DNA from: Sphingomonas telluris
GTDB taxonomy: Bacteria > Pseudomonadota > Alphaproteobacteria > Sphingomonadales > Sphingomonadaceae
DNA: 64,000 nucleotides
Direction of reading: 5' to 3'
Assembly: GCF_022568775.1 (NCBI RefSeq)
Contig: NZ_JAKZHW010000001.1
Location: 1,984,001-2,048,000 of the forward strand
Shown here piece after piece: positions 1 through 8,212 of the stretch (position 1 is its first letter; each line of letters begins with the position of its first letter). Made by a program: the position numbers and the translations under genes. The notes under the pieces are model-generated. The model did no database searches. It saw only the letters and a list, made by a program, of their open reading frames with translations, and was not told the DNA's origin.

Positions 1-493
1 CCGCGGCGACGACCCCGCCGATGCCTACGCCCAGGACCTGCCCGGCGAGGCCGCCCGCCATGAAGGCTCCGGTCAGAGTCGCGCGCAAACGCTGCGGGAA
101 CACGCTGAGGATCACGGCGATGCCGACGCTTCCGTAGGCCGCCTCGCCGACACCGACGAGCACGCGCGCGGCGAGCATCTGCTGATAGTCCTGCGCGAAG
201 CCGCACAGCAGCGTGGCAATGCTCCATAGCACGGCCATGAAGGCGATGCTCTTCACCCGCCCGAGTCGGTCGGCCAGCAGGGAAATCGGGAAGGTCAGAA
301 GCCCGACCATCAGCGCGACGACTCCCGAGAGGAAGCCGAGCTGGCCGTCGGTCAGGCTCCATTCCGCCTTCAGCAGCGGGAACACGGCATTGAGAACCTG
401 CCGCGCCATGTAGTCGGAGATGAGCAGTCCGAAGGTAAGCGCGAACACCAGCCAGGCGTAGGCTTGCACCTTCTCCTTGCTAGTGCGCGTCAC
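1..493 (-). CDS. MFS transporter, N-terminal part (runs off the window)
   Basis: Inner-membrane secondary transporter of the major facilitator superfamily. Only the first 164 or so residues are present; the rest lies beyond base 1. The reading starts at a GTG one base after the stop of the upstream BKACE gene, so the two are probably translationally coupled. Visible are several hydrophobic helices, the family's motif A between helices 2 and 3 (DRLGRVKS), and a GVGEAAYGS stretch in helix 4 typical of organic-anion and aromatic-acid MFS carriers. As the last gene of a four-gene catabolic operon it most likely imports that operon's substrate. The substrate itself cannot be read from the sequence. 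Confidence 0.85.
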   Translation of the reverse strand, partial: MTRTSKEKVQAYAWLVFALTFGLLISDYMARQVLNAVFPLLKAEWSLTDGQLGFLSGVVALMVGLLTFPISLLADRLGRVKSIAFMAVLWSIATLLCGFAQDYQQMLAARVLVGVGEAAYGSVGIAVILSVFPQRLRATLTGAFMAGGLAGQVLGVGIGGVVAA

Positions 494-494
494 G

Positions 495-1547
495 TCAGGC
501 CGCCTGGCGTTGCGCCGCCGCCGCAGACTTGCGGTTGGGAAGCCAGCCGTTCTTCTCAAGCGTCTCGTCGATGCTCGAGTAGAAGGTGCCGATCTTGTAG
601 ATCTCGCGTGCCTGCTCGGCCGTCGCAACTGGACGCCACAGTTCGTTGGAGATCTTCACCATCTTCTCGATCTGCTGGACCGAGGTCGCGCGCTCCCCGC
701 GGCGGCCGTAGAGATTGTCCTCCTGGCCGACGCGCACGTGAAGGCCCATCGCAATGCCCATGGTGCAGAGCGGGTAGACGTGGCGCATGAGGCCCTCGAC
801 GGTCAGCACCGCATTCTGCGGAACGCGGTTGATGAATTCCATCAGGTTGCGCGGGTTCGGTCCATCGTGGCCACCACCGATGGAGACCCAATTCAATACG
901 TAGGGACCCATGTACTGGCCCTGGCGGACGATGCGCTCCACCGTCTCCAGGTCCTTGATCGACCCGATCATGAAGTGCGGCTGGATGCCGGCACCGACGA
1001 GGCGCTTCAGGTGCTCCTTCACGAAGCCCGGGCCGCTCTCGTAGTACATCTCGGTGTAGGCGTGCCTGTAGTCGGGCTCACCCATCGAGGTGCCGGCGGC
1101 GTCCTCGTCGGTGATGAGCTCCATCACGTTCATCTGGTTGGTGTTGATCGCGATGGTGACCTGGTCCGGCTTCGGATTGAGCTCGGCCAGCATGTGGCGG
1201 GTGTCGTCGCTCAGCCACTTGGCCGCTTCGCCTTCGTCCTTCGGCGCGAAGCTGATCGAGCCGCCGACCTGTAGGATCATGCCCGGCACGGCAGTCCGGA
1301 GGCGATCGAGCATCTCGTTGAACATCTCGAGGCGCTTCGAGCCCTTGCCCGTATCCGGCTCGCGGACGTGGACGTGCAGAAGCGTGGCGCCCGCATTGTA
1401 GCAGTCGACGGCCTTCTGGACCTGCTCCGCCATGGTCAGCGGAATGTCGTCCGAATCCCGCGGGAAGAAGCTCGGCGCGTAGGGCGCGACCTGGATGACC
1501 AGCGGGTCCTGGTTTTCGGGCAGCAGGCTATCGTCCATGAACTGCAT
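495..1547 (-). CDS. BKACE-family beta-keto acid cleavage enzyme (DUF849)
   Basis: 350-residue TIM-barrel enzyme of the DUF849/BKACE family. Known members condense a beta-keto acid with acetyl-CoA to release acetoacetate plus a new acyl-CoA, or acetoacetyl-CoA plus an amine product such as betaine. The zinc-binding HVH motif (H58, H60, in LLHVHVREP) is present and the length fits the family. A GGAGAG ribosome site sits about 7 bases before the ATG. It follows the dioxygenase by 14 bases and precedes the MFS gene by one base. Family assignment is firm. The substrate is unknown: members act on 3-keto-5-aminohexanoate, dehydrocarnitine and many others. Confidence 0.9.
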   Translation of the reverse strand: MQFMDDSLLPENQDPLVIQVAPYAPSFFPRDSDDIPLTMAEQVQKAVDCYNAGATLLHVHVREPDTGKGSKRLEMFNEMLDRLRTAVPGMILQVGGSISFAPKDEGEAAKWLSDDTRHMLAELNPKPDQVTIAINTNQMNVMELITDEDAAGTSMGEPDYRHAYTEMYYESGPGFVKEHLKRLVGAGIQPHFMIGSIKDLETVERIVRQGQYMGPYVLNWVSIGGGHDGPNPRNLMEFINRVPQNAVLTVEGLMRHVYPLCTMGIAMGLHVRVGQEDNLYGRRGERATSVQQIEKMVKISNELWRPVATAEQAREIYKIGTFYSSIDETLEKNGWLPNRKSAAAAQRQAA

Positions 1548-1561
1548 GGTCGTTCTCTCCG

Positions 1562-2410
1562 TTAGTAAGGCTTGTCGCCGATGATGCCTGCGCGCTCCAT
1601 TTTCCGGACCGCGGGCCAGTAATCCATGACCGCGTAATGCTGGGTGCAGCGGTTATCCCAGATCGCGACGCTATTCGGGCGCCAGCGCCACCGGACCTGG
1701 TATTCGGGGATCGCCGCACGGGCGATCAGATAGTTGAGAAGGTTCGAACCGCCCGGAGAATAATCCTGACCGTACCGCACGTTTTCCGACGTGTGGAAGT
1801 TCGTGAAATGGGTGGCGAAGCTGTTCACGAAGAGCACGCGCTCGCCCGTCTCTGGATGCTGCCGCACGACGGGGTGCTCGGCGTCCGGGAACTGCGCCTT
1901 CAGCGCGTGACGCTTCTCGATCGGCATGCGTGCGCCGAATGAGGATTCGATGGAGTGGCGTGCGTAGAGCCCGTCGATCTGGTCCTTCACATGGTCGCTC
2001 AGATCTTCATAGGCGCGGCCCATGTTTGCCCACACCGTGTCGCCACCGACGGGCGGGCATTCGAGGCAGCGCAGGACTGCGCCGAGCGGCGGCTTGTCGC
2101 GCCACGTCGCGTCGCAGTGCCAGGCATTCTCGTAGTGATCTGGCGGTGAATCGAGGTCCTTGTAGATGCAGACCAGCCCCGGATGATTGGGATCGCTTCC
2201 GGCAACCGGATGATCCTCGAGTTCACCGAACCGCGATGCAAAGGCGACGTGCTCCGCCTTGCTGATCTCCTGATCGCGAAGGAACAGCACCTTGTGTGCC
2301 AGAAGCGCTTCTCGGATCGCGCCGAACAGGTCGTCGTTCGCGACCGCCTCGGCGAGGTTCACGCCATGCAGTTCCGCACCGATGTGTGTGGTGAGCTTCT
2401 CGACCTTCAT
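1562..2410 (-). CDS. TauD/TfdA-family 2-oxoglutarate-dependent dioxygenase
   Basis: 282-residue non-heme Fe(II)/2-oxoglutarate dioxygenase. The iron triad is visible: H98-x-D100 in NAWHCDATW and the distal H258 in NRCTQHYAV, with an arginine near residue 270 that would bind 2-oxoglutarate. Relatives hydroxylate taurine, 2,4-D, alkyl sulfates or carnitine-like substrates, usually leading to cleavage of a C-S, C-O or C-N bond. The ATG overlaps the stop of the quinone oxidoreductase gene (ATGA). It would act before the BKACE enzyme in the same pathway. That is inferred from operon context; the substrate is not known. Confidence 0.9.
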   Translation of the reverse strand: MKVEKLTTHIGAELHGVNLAEAVANDDLFGAIREALLAHKVLFLRDQEISKAEHVAFASRFGELEDHPVAGSDPNHPGLVCIYKDLDSPPDHYENAWHCDATWRDKPPLGAVLRCLECPPVGGDTVWANMGRAYEDLSDHVKDQIDGLYARHSIESSFGARMPIEKRHALKAQFPDAEHPVVRQHPETGERVLFVNSFATHFTNFHTSENVRYGQDYSPGGSNLLNYLIARAAIPEYQVRWRWRPNSVAIWDNRCTQHYAVMDYWPAVRKMERAGIIGDKPY

Positions 2411-3387
2411 GCGGTGACGAAGATCGACGAGCCCGTCGTCTTTCCTGCCTCGAGGTCGCGGTGCGCCTGGACGGCGTCATCGAGCTCGTAGCGCTGGTTG
2501 ATCTCGATCTTGATGTGGCCGTTCGCCACATGATCGAACAAAGCGTTGGACAGCTCGGCGCGTTCGGCCGGGTTCGCGATATAGTCGGCGAGCGCCGGCC
2601 GGGTGAAATAGACCGATCCCTGGATCGCCATCTGCAGCGCGTCGATCGGCGGGAACGGCCCCGACGCAGTGCCGCAGCCGACGAGCACGCCGCGCCGCTT
2701 GAGCGACTTCAGCGAGCCTACGAACGTATCCTTGCCGACCGTATCGAAGACGGTCGTGACGCCCTCGCCGCCGGTCAGCTCTTTCACGCGCGCCGGAACA
2801 TCCTCGCGCCGATAGTAGATGATCTCGTCGCAACCGTGCGCCCTGGCGAGCTCCGCCTTGGCTTCGGTCGAAACCGTACCGATGACGCGCAGGCCGAGCA
2901 GCTTCGCCCACTGGGATGCGATCAGGCCAACGCCGCCCGCCGCGGCATGCAGCAGGATGGTGTCGCCAGCCTTCATCCACGGATTGGTCTTCAACAGCCA
3001 ATAGGCAGCGCTCAGGCCGCGCATCGTCGATGCGGCCGCGGTCTCGAGCTCGATGCCGTCGGGCAGCTTGAACAGCGATCCGGTCGGCATGACACGCTCG
3101 GTCGAGTAAGCGCCAAGCGGGCTTCCGGTGTAGGTGACCCGGTCGCCGACCTTGTAGCCGTTCGTGTCGGGACCGACGGCCTCGATGACGCCCGCGGCCT
3201 CGACGCCCATGCCGTTCGGGAGCGGCACCGGATAATAGCCCTGACGGAAATAGGTGTCGGCGAAGTTCAGGCCGACCGCGGCGTGACGCACCCGCACCTC
3301 GCCGGCGCCGGGGTCACCGACCGCCACGTCTTCGACGCGGAGCACTTCCGGCCCGCCCGTCTCGTAAAAACGAACTGCTTTCGCCAA
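2407..3387 (-). CDS. Quinone oxidoreductase-like zinc-independent MDR enzyme
   Basis: 326-residue medium-chain dehydrogenase/reductase of the NADPH:quinone oxidoreductase type. The N-terminal GroES-like domain is followed by a Rossmann domain with AAAGGVGLIASQWAK near residue 150. The catalytic-zinc cysteine/histidine set of alcohol dehydrogenases is absent. It begins with TTG (LAKAVRFYETGG), with a GGAAG ribosome site about 9 bases upstream. It is the first gene of the leftward operon. In catabolic operons such enzymes reduce enones or oxidise alcohols; here it could supply the keto substrate for the BKACE enzyme (inference). The 5' leader can fold on an inverted repeat, annotated separately. 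Confidence 0.85.
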   Translation of the reverse strand: MAKAVRFYETGGPEVLRVEDVAVGDPGAGEVRVRHAAVGLNFADTYFRQGYYPVPLPNGMGVEAAGVIEAVGPDTNGYKVGDRVTYTGSPLGAYSTERVMPTGSLFKLPDGIELETAAASTMRGLSAAYWLLKTNPWMKAGDTILLHAAAGGVGLIASQWAKLLGLRVIGTVSTEAKAELARAHGCDEIIYYRREDVPARVKELTGGEGVTTVFDTVGKDTFVGSLKSLKRRGVLVGCGTASGPFPPIDALQMAIQGSVYFTRPALADYIANPAERAELSNALFDHVANGHIKIEINQRYELDDAVQAHRDLEAGKTTGSSIFVTA

Positions 3388-3414
3388 GGGGAATCTTCCG
3401 GTTTGATATTCCCC
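3388..3414. promoter_or_regulatory. Inverted repeat GGGGAAT-N13-ATTCCCC in the operon leader
   Basis: Perfect 7-base arms separated by 13 bases, directly abutting the TTG start of the quinone oxidoreductase gene. In the mRNA the hairpin would place the ribosome site in its loop and the start right beside its 3' arm. It may be a translational control element or a regulator site. A second repeat of the same geometry lies 39 bases away. Confidence 0.4.
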
Positions 3415-3452
3415 GGCGGCCTATCAGCAGGTAGAGAGCGGAATTACAGGAA

Positions 3453-3479
3453 TCACGACACATGCTGCTGACGTCGTGA
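3453..3479. promoter_or_regulatory. Candidate AraC-family operator TCACGAC-N13-GTCGTGA
   Basis: Perfect 7-base inverted arms with a 13-base spacer in the divergent promoter region between the catabolic operon and its AraC-type regulator, 16 bases before the regulator's ATG. The position suits autorepression and activation of the divergent operon. The assignment to this regulator is inference; many AraC proteins prefer direct repeats. Confidence 0.45.
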
Positions 3480-3494
3480 CATGCGGGGAATGCG

Positions 3495-4511
3495 ATGGAG
3501 CTGGTTCGGGCAGCGTCGCTAAGCGGCTATTTCGCGGTGGCGGAGGAGCTTCGGCTCGAGGTCATGCCGCTGCTCCGCAAGGCGCATATCTCCAGGCCGA
3601 TGCTGAGCAATCCCGAGCAGATGATCCCGGCACGGTCGGCCCTCCGTCTACTGGAGGCCAGTGCGGAGGCATCGGGCTGCATCACGTACGGTCTGCGAAT
3701 GGTCGAGCACAGGCAGATTTCCGACCTCGGGATGGTCAGCCTGCTTATCATCCACCAGCCGACCCTAGGCGAGGCGTTGGATGTGCTGGGCGAATTCCGC
3801 AACCGCATCAATTCGAACCTGACCCTGCAGATCGAAGACCATGAGGATTCGGTTTTCCTGCGCGAGCATTTCGCGCTCGATCCGCCAATGGCGTCTCGGC
3901 AGGTCAACGATCTCACCTTGGGCGTACTCTACAAGATGTGCCGAACGCTCATGGGTGACAGCTGGCGCCCGCAATGCGTCTGCCTGAGCTACGAGCGGCC
4001 GGCTGCCCCGGCGGACCGCGCGCTCTACGAACGCGTCTTCGACTGTTCGCTGCAATTTGGCTCCGACTTCGACGGCATCGTCATTCGTGCGTCGGACATG
4101 GCCCGACCCAATCCGCGGTCGGAACCGGCACTGGCGCGGCACGCGCGCGACCTCGTTCACGCGATGATCGATCCCGGCGAGCGCAGCATTGCCGAGGAAG
4201 TCGAGCAATCGATCCGCCTGCTCATGCCCGCTGGCCGAGCAACGATCGGCGGCGTTGCCGATGCCCTGGGCACCAACGTTCGGACCCTGCAGCGGCGACT
4301 GGACCGGGAAGACACCAGCTTCAGCGAACTGCTCGACCGCGTCCGCGTCCAGCAGGTCAGCCAGCATTTTGCCAACCGGCGGCTGCGGCTGACGGACATC
4401 GCGCAACTGCTGGGCTATTCGACGCTGGCGTCGTTCAGCGCCTGGCACCGCAGCCGTTTCCACGAGACGCCGTCGAAGGCGAGGCTTCGGCCGGCGTCAC
4501 GCCACCACTGA
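3495..4511 (+). CDS. AraC-family transcriptional regulator
   Basis: 338-residue DNA-binding regulator. The N-terminal two thirds resemble the arabinose-binding-like (OruR/ArgR-type) sensor domain. The C-terminal 100 residues carry the paired helix-turn-helix of the AraC family, with IAQLLGYSTLASFSAWHRSRFHETPS in the second HTH. A GGGGA ribosome site lies about 6 bases before the ATG. It is divergent from the quinone reductase/dioxygenase/BKACE/MFS operon, so it probably activates that operon in response to its substrate or an intermediate (inference from orientation). It converges with the downstream gene with a one-base gap. Confidence 0.9.
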   Translation: MELVRAASLSGYFAVAEELRLEVMPLLRKAHISRPMLSNPEQMIPARSALRLLEASAEASGCITYGLRMVEHRQISDLGMVSLLIIHQPTLGEALDVLGEFRNRINSNLTLQIEDHEDSVFLREHFALDPPMASRQVNDLTLGVLYKMCRTLMGDSWRPQCVCLSYERPAAPADRALYERVFDCSLQFGSDFDGIVIRASDMARPNPRSEPALARHARDLVHAMIDPGERSIAEEVEQSIRLLMPAGRATIGGVADALGTNVRTLQRRLDREDTSFSELLDRVRVQQVSQHFANRRLRLTDIAQLLGYSTLASFSAWHRSRFHETPSKARLRPASRHH

Positions 4512-4512
4512 C

Positions 4513-6387
4513 TTATTGGCCGGACTTGAAGACCCGGAAGCTGTGGGCCGGGATGGCGACCGAGAACCTGCTCCTGCCCTTTTCGCTCACTGTCGCGATG
4601 TTCGCGTTCTGAGTGATCGCGGACACGCTCGGCGAACCCGAGAGCGATATCGTCACCTCGGCCGGCTCGTCCCGGTAGTTCTCCACGATGAAGGCGCCAT
4701 TGTCGTAGGTGAACAGCGCGACATGATCGGGCGCGTCGAGTCGCACCGCAGCGTCAGGGAAGAGATATTCCTTGATGCGCGTCACCATCGGGCGCGGCAG
4801 CTCGTAGAGGTCCCCAAAGTTCTCCGGCACGGTCCACAGGAACAGAGTGCCCTTCGAATATTGGTTCATGAGGACGATGGGGAAGCCCTTTGCCGAGGCG
4901 ACGCCGCGGATGATTCCCCAGCTGTCGTTGGTGTAGAAGCGTACTTCCGGAAAGAGCACGGGCTTGGCCTTCCCGGTTTCCTTGAGCTCCTTGCCCCTGC
5001 CCGCTCCAAACCCGTCGAAATATTGGTTGATCGCGATCGGGTGGCCGGTGACCTGCCACTCGGCGAGGTCTTCAAATCCCTTGCCCTGCGTCGCTTCGAC
5101 GAAGCCCGACGTAACGATCACGCGGGCGCCGCCTTGGAGGCTGGCCTTCGCCTTGGCGATGATCGCAGGGTCTGTCGCCGCCGCACGCGTCAGCAGGATC
5201 GTTTGCGCGTCCACCGGATATTGCGGCGACAGCTCCACCGGCACACCCAGATTGCCGATGTAATTGTGGAGGAAGTCCTCGCCGGTGGCGTGTGGCGGAC
5301 GGTAGCTCGCGACGCCGACAGGATTGCCCAGCTGTTCGACGACGGCGTCGGCGGCGTGGAGAGCCGCGTTCGCCGCAGTCGCCCAGCCCGCGTTCGGATG
5401 CTCGCGCGCGATCGTGTCCCAGTCGAAGCTGGTCGCGTCGTTCGCCCACGCACGATCGCCGGCCGTGGCAGGTGCGTCCTCCGCCATCGGATGCCAGTTG
5501 AACAGCATGATCTCCGGCGCCTTGGCGAACATCGTATCCCACAACTGCTCGGCGTAGCGGTCGATGCTGCGCGTATCGAACGTGTCGACCCACCCGCCGA
5601 GGTTCGCGCCGGGGCGGACGTTGCTCAGGTAGCGATAGACTTCGTAGCTCTCGTACTGCTGCAGAAGCTGGTCGGTGATCACGGGATCGCGCGTTTCGGT
5701 GCCGGTGTAGATGGCGTCGAACATCTTGGCCTGCTCGGCGAGGTCGTAGCCGAGCCCGTGGAAGTGCTCGTACCAGTTCGGGTATTTGATGATCACGCGG
5801 ACGCGCGGGTTCTCCTGCTTGGCGGGGCCGAGCACCAGGTTGCGGCTCGCTTTGCGCATCGTGTCGACGCGGTAATCGGTCCAGCTGCGGTTGCCCTTCG
5901 CCGCGATGTCGGCGTCGCTCTTGGAGGTGTAGAAGAAGAAGTCGTCGAGGATGATCTCGTCGAAGTGCCGGGCGATGCGCCGCACCGCTTGCTCGGCCTC
6001 GGCACGGTCCGCGGGCAGCTCATAGTCGAATGTGCCGAACTGACCCCCCGATCCGCCGGCAGCCAGCGTGATCCCGCCGGAGGTCTCGATCCCTTTGGCG
6101 TGGAACTGACGCTTGACGGCCGCTAGCTCGGCGTCAGTCGCGAAGACGCGGTCGCGGTAGGCCTCGATGTAGACCTTGTCGAAATGCAGTTGGGAGGAGG
6201 CGCGGGCGAACTGGCGCTGGAATGTCGCAGGGCCGGCCAGCCGCTTCGTATCGGCGACGGTGATGTAGATCGCGGCGCGGAAGTTCTTGTAGGCTGGCGG
6301 GCGAGATTGGGCCGCGGCTTCGGACGGAAACGCGACCGTCGGTACGGCGACGGCCGCGAGCAAAGCGGCGAGATACTGCCAACGCAT
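4513..6387 (-). CDS. Exported glycoside hydrolase-like protein of unknown specificity
   Basis: 624 residues with a clear signal peptide (hydrophobic stretch, AAAQ cleavage near residue 27). The first 350 or so residues look like a TIM-barrel of putative glycosidase type: repeated acidic and aromatic patches such as DEIILDDFFFYT and VIIKYPNWYEHFHG. The C-terminal half resembles the beta-galactosidase trimerisation/amidotransferase-like plus beta-sandwich layout. No catalytic pair can be named with confidence. It starts with ATG after a strong AGGGGGAG site. A LacI-type operator lies 19 bases upstream, which supports a role in carbohydrate use. It stands alone, with no TonB receptor or sugar genes nearby. 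Confidence 0.6.
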   Translation of the reverse strand: MRWQYLAALLAAVAVPTVAFPSEAAAQSRPPAYKNFRAAIYITVADTKRLAGPATFQRQFARASSQLHFDKVYIEAYRDRVFATDAELAAVKRQFHAKGIETSGGITLAAGGSGGQFGTFDYELPADRAEAEQAVRRIARHFDEIILDDFFFYTSKSDADIAAKGNRSWTDYRVDTMRKASRNLVLGPAKQENPRVRVIIKYPNWYEHFHGLGYDLAEQAKMFDAIYTGTETRDPVITDQLLQQYESYEVYRYLSNVRPGANLGGWVDTFDTRSIDRYAEQLWDTMFAKAPEIMLFNWHPMAEDAPATAGDRAWANDATSFDWDTIAREHPNAGWATAANAALHAADAVVEQLGNPVGVASYRPPHATGEDFLHNYIGNLGVPVELSPQYPVDAQTILLTRAAATDPAIIAKAKASLQGGARVIVTSGFVEATQGKGFEDLAEWQVTGHPIAINQYFDGFGAGRGKELKETGKAKPVLFPEVRFYTNDSWGIIRGVASAKGFPIVLMNQYSKGTLFLWTVPENFGDLYELPRPMVTRIKEYLFPDAAVRLDAPDHVALFTYDNGAFIVENYRDEPAEVTISLSGSPSVSAITQNANIATVSEKGRSRFSVAIPAHSFRVFKSGQ

Positions 6388-6405
6388 AACTGCTCCCCCT
6401 CAATC

Positions 6406-6419
6406 TGTTAGCGCTATCA
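6406..6419. promoter_or_regulatory. LacI-family-type operator TGTTAGCGCTATCA
   Basis: 14-base palindrome with one mismatched pair and the central AGCGCT core found in operators of many proteobacterial LacI-family sugar repressors, such as the XylR-type TGGTAGCGCTACCA. It is 19 bases upstream of the exported glycosidase-like gene, overlapping the expected promoter or leader. No lacI gene is present in the window, so the regulator would act in trans. Confidence 0.6.
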
Positions 6420-6535
6420 TTAAGCAGCACCACGGGCGGAGCAAGCACCCGCATTGATGCTGGGCAGCCGAGGTGCGAAGAGCGGCGCGGGCCTGTTGGC
6501 GTCTCCCGAGTCTTGCCCCTGCACTCGACGGGACC

Positions 6536-8212
6536 ATGGCTGACACGTACCAGTTCAAGCCCCACGAACGGCCGATCATACCGGGCTCCCCGTTCAACCC
6601 GGATCATCCGATCGAGCGGATGGTGGCTTATGGCGCGATCGGAGTTCTCGCCGGCCTTACGGGCGGCTTGGGTAACGCGCTGGTCACCGCCAACCTCTCC
6701 TATTTTCAGGGAACGCTCGGGCTGAGCGCTGAGGAAGCGGCGTGGATCCCCGCGGCCTATGTCGCGACGAACGTCTGCGCGAACCTGGTTCTCGTGAAGT
6801 TCCGGCAGGAGTTCGGACTCCAGCTATTCCTGCGCTTGGTCTTGGGCGGCTATATCCTTGCGACACTGATGCACCTGTTCGTGCACGGATTCTGGTCGGC
6901 AGTGCTGGTGCGGGCCGTCAGCGGAATCGCGGCCGCGGGCCTTACGACCCTGGGCGTGCTGACTTTCTTGCAGGCGATGCCGCCGCCGAAGCGCCTGCAC
7001 GGCGTCATGATCGGCGTCAGCGTGCCTCAGTTGGCGACGCCGCTGGCGCGCGTAATCGCGCCGTCACTGCTCGAATGGGGCGACTGGCGCATGGCCTATA
7101 TGTTCGAGCTAGGGTTGGCGGTACTCACGCTGGCAGCGGTGCTGATGCTCCCGCTTCCGCCCAGCGAGCGCGAGAAGGCGTTCGAGCGGACGGACTTCGT
7201 GACGATGGCGCTGCTGTTCCCGGGCGTCGGTCTGCTCTGTGCAGTGCTCGCGCTCGGCCGGACGGTCTGGTGGATGGAATCCGCCTGGCTCGGCTGGGCG
7301 CTGATCGGGTCGATCGTCCTCATCGCGGCGGGCATCTTCGTCGAGCATCGGCGGTCGAACCCGCTGCTGATGACGCGATTTATCGGGCAGAAGCCGATCC
7401 TGCGGATCTGCGCTGTGGCCTTCTGCATCCGCGTCATCATTGGCGAGCAGGCGTTCGGGACGGTCGGCCTGATGTCGTCGCTTGGGCTAGGCGTCGATCA
7501 GCTTCGGACGCTCTTCATCATCGTCACGCTGGCTTCGATCGCGGGGCTTGTCGTGGCGCTTACCACCTTCCGGCCGGAGTCCCCGGCGCGGCCTCTCCAA
7601 GTGGCCTGCCTGCTGATCGCAATCGCCGCATTCCTCGATGCCAGCGCGACGAACCTGACACGACCAGCCAACCTCTATCTCAGTTCGGCACTCGTCGGAT
7701 TCGCAGCCCTCCTCTTCATCGGTCCCGCGATGGTGATCGGCCTGTCGCGGGCGCTGCTGTGCGGCCCACGCTTCTTCATCAGCTGGCTGGTCGTCTTCCT
7801 GGCGAGCCAGAACCTCGGCGGCCTCGTCGGGACAGCACTGTGGGGCACGCTGCAGACCATCCGCGAGAAGTTCCACTCGCACAGCCTGGTCGAGAGCGTG
7901 ATGCTCAACAACCCGACCGACGCGGCTCGGCTGGCGGCCAGCGCGCAGCAGTTGAGCGGCGTAGTCAGCGATCCCGCGCTTCGATCCGCGCAGGGCGCCG
8001 CGCTCCTCAGCCGGCAGGTCACGCGCGAGGCGAACGTGCTGGCCTACAACGACGTGTTCATGGTCATCGGCTCTTGCGCCCTGCTTCTGCTGCTGTGGGG
8101 CATCGCGATCGAGCTCAAGATGCGGCGGAGAGGGGAAATTTCCCCGATTGTGCGCTTCGCCCAAATGATGATGGCGAAGATGGCAGCGGCTCAGAAGGAA
8201 GAGCAGTCATGA
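6536..8212 (+). CDS. EmrB/DHA2-type MFS efflux transporter
   Basis: 558-residue inner-membrane drug/proton antiporter with about 14 hydrophobic segments, the usual number for DHA2 (EmrB) proteins. The ATG at 6536 gives a short polar N-terminus (MADTYQFKPHERP) before helix 1; upstream in-frame codons look non-coding. Its stop overlaps the ATG of the EmrA-like membrane-fusion gene (ATGA), so the pair forms a unit. With an outer-membrane channel encoded elsewhere they would export hydrophobic toxicants or organic acids across both membranes. No dedicated regulator is adjacent, and the substrate is unknown. Confidence 0.88.
   Translation: MADTYQFKPHERPIIPGSPFNPDHPIERMVAYGAIGVLAGLTGGLGNALVTANLSYFQGTLGLSAEEAAWIPAAYVATNVCANLVLVKFRQEFGLQLFLRLVLGGYILATLMHLFVHGFWSAVLVRAVSGIAAAGLTTLGVLTFLQAMPPPKRLHGVMIGVSVPQLATPLARVIAPSLLEWGDWRMAYMFELGLAVLTLAAVLMLPLPPSEREKAFERTDFVTMALLFPGVGLLCAVLALGRTVWWMESAWLGWALIGSIVLIAAGIFVEHRRSNPLLMTRFIGQKPILRICAVAFCIRVIIGEQAFGTVGLMSSLGLGVDQLRTLFIIVTLASIAGLVVALTTFRPESPARPLQVACLLIAIAAFLDASATNLTRPANLYLSSALVGFAALLFIGPAMVIGLSRALLCGPRFFISWLVVFLASQNLGGLVGTALWGTLQTIREKFHSHSLVESVMLNNPTDAARLAASAQQLSGVVSDPALRSAQGAALLSRQVTREANVLAYNDVFMVIGSCALLLLLWGIAIELKMRRRGEISPIVRFAQMMMAKMAAAQKEEQS

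Noticed and set aside
4516..6126. 536-codon open frame on the plus strand
   Set aside because: Antisense to the exported glycosidase-like gene; composition is arginine-rich as expected for a GC-rich shadow frame, with no motif.
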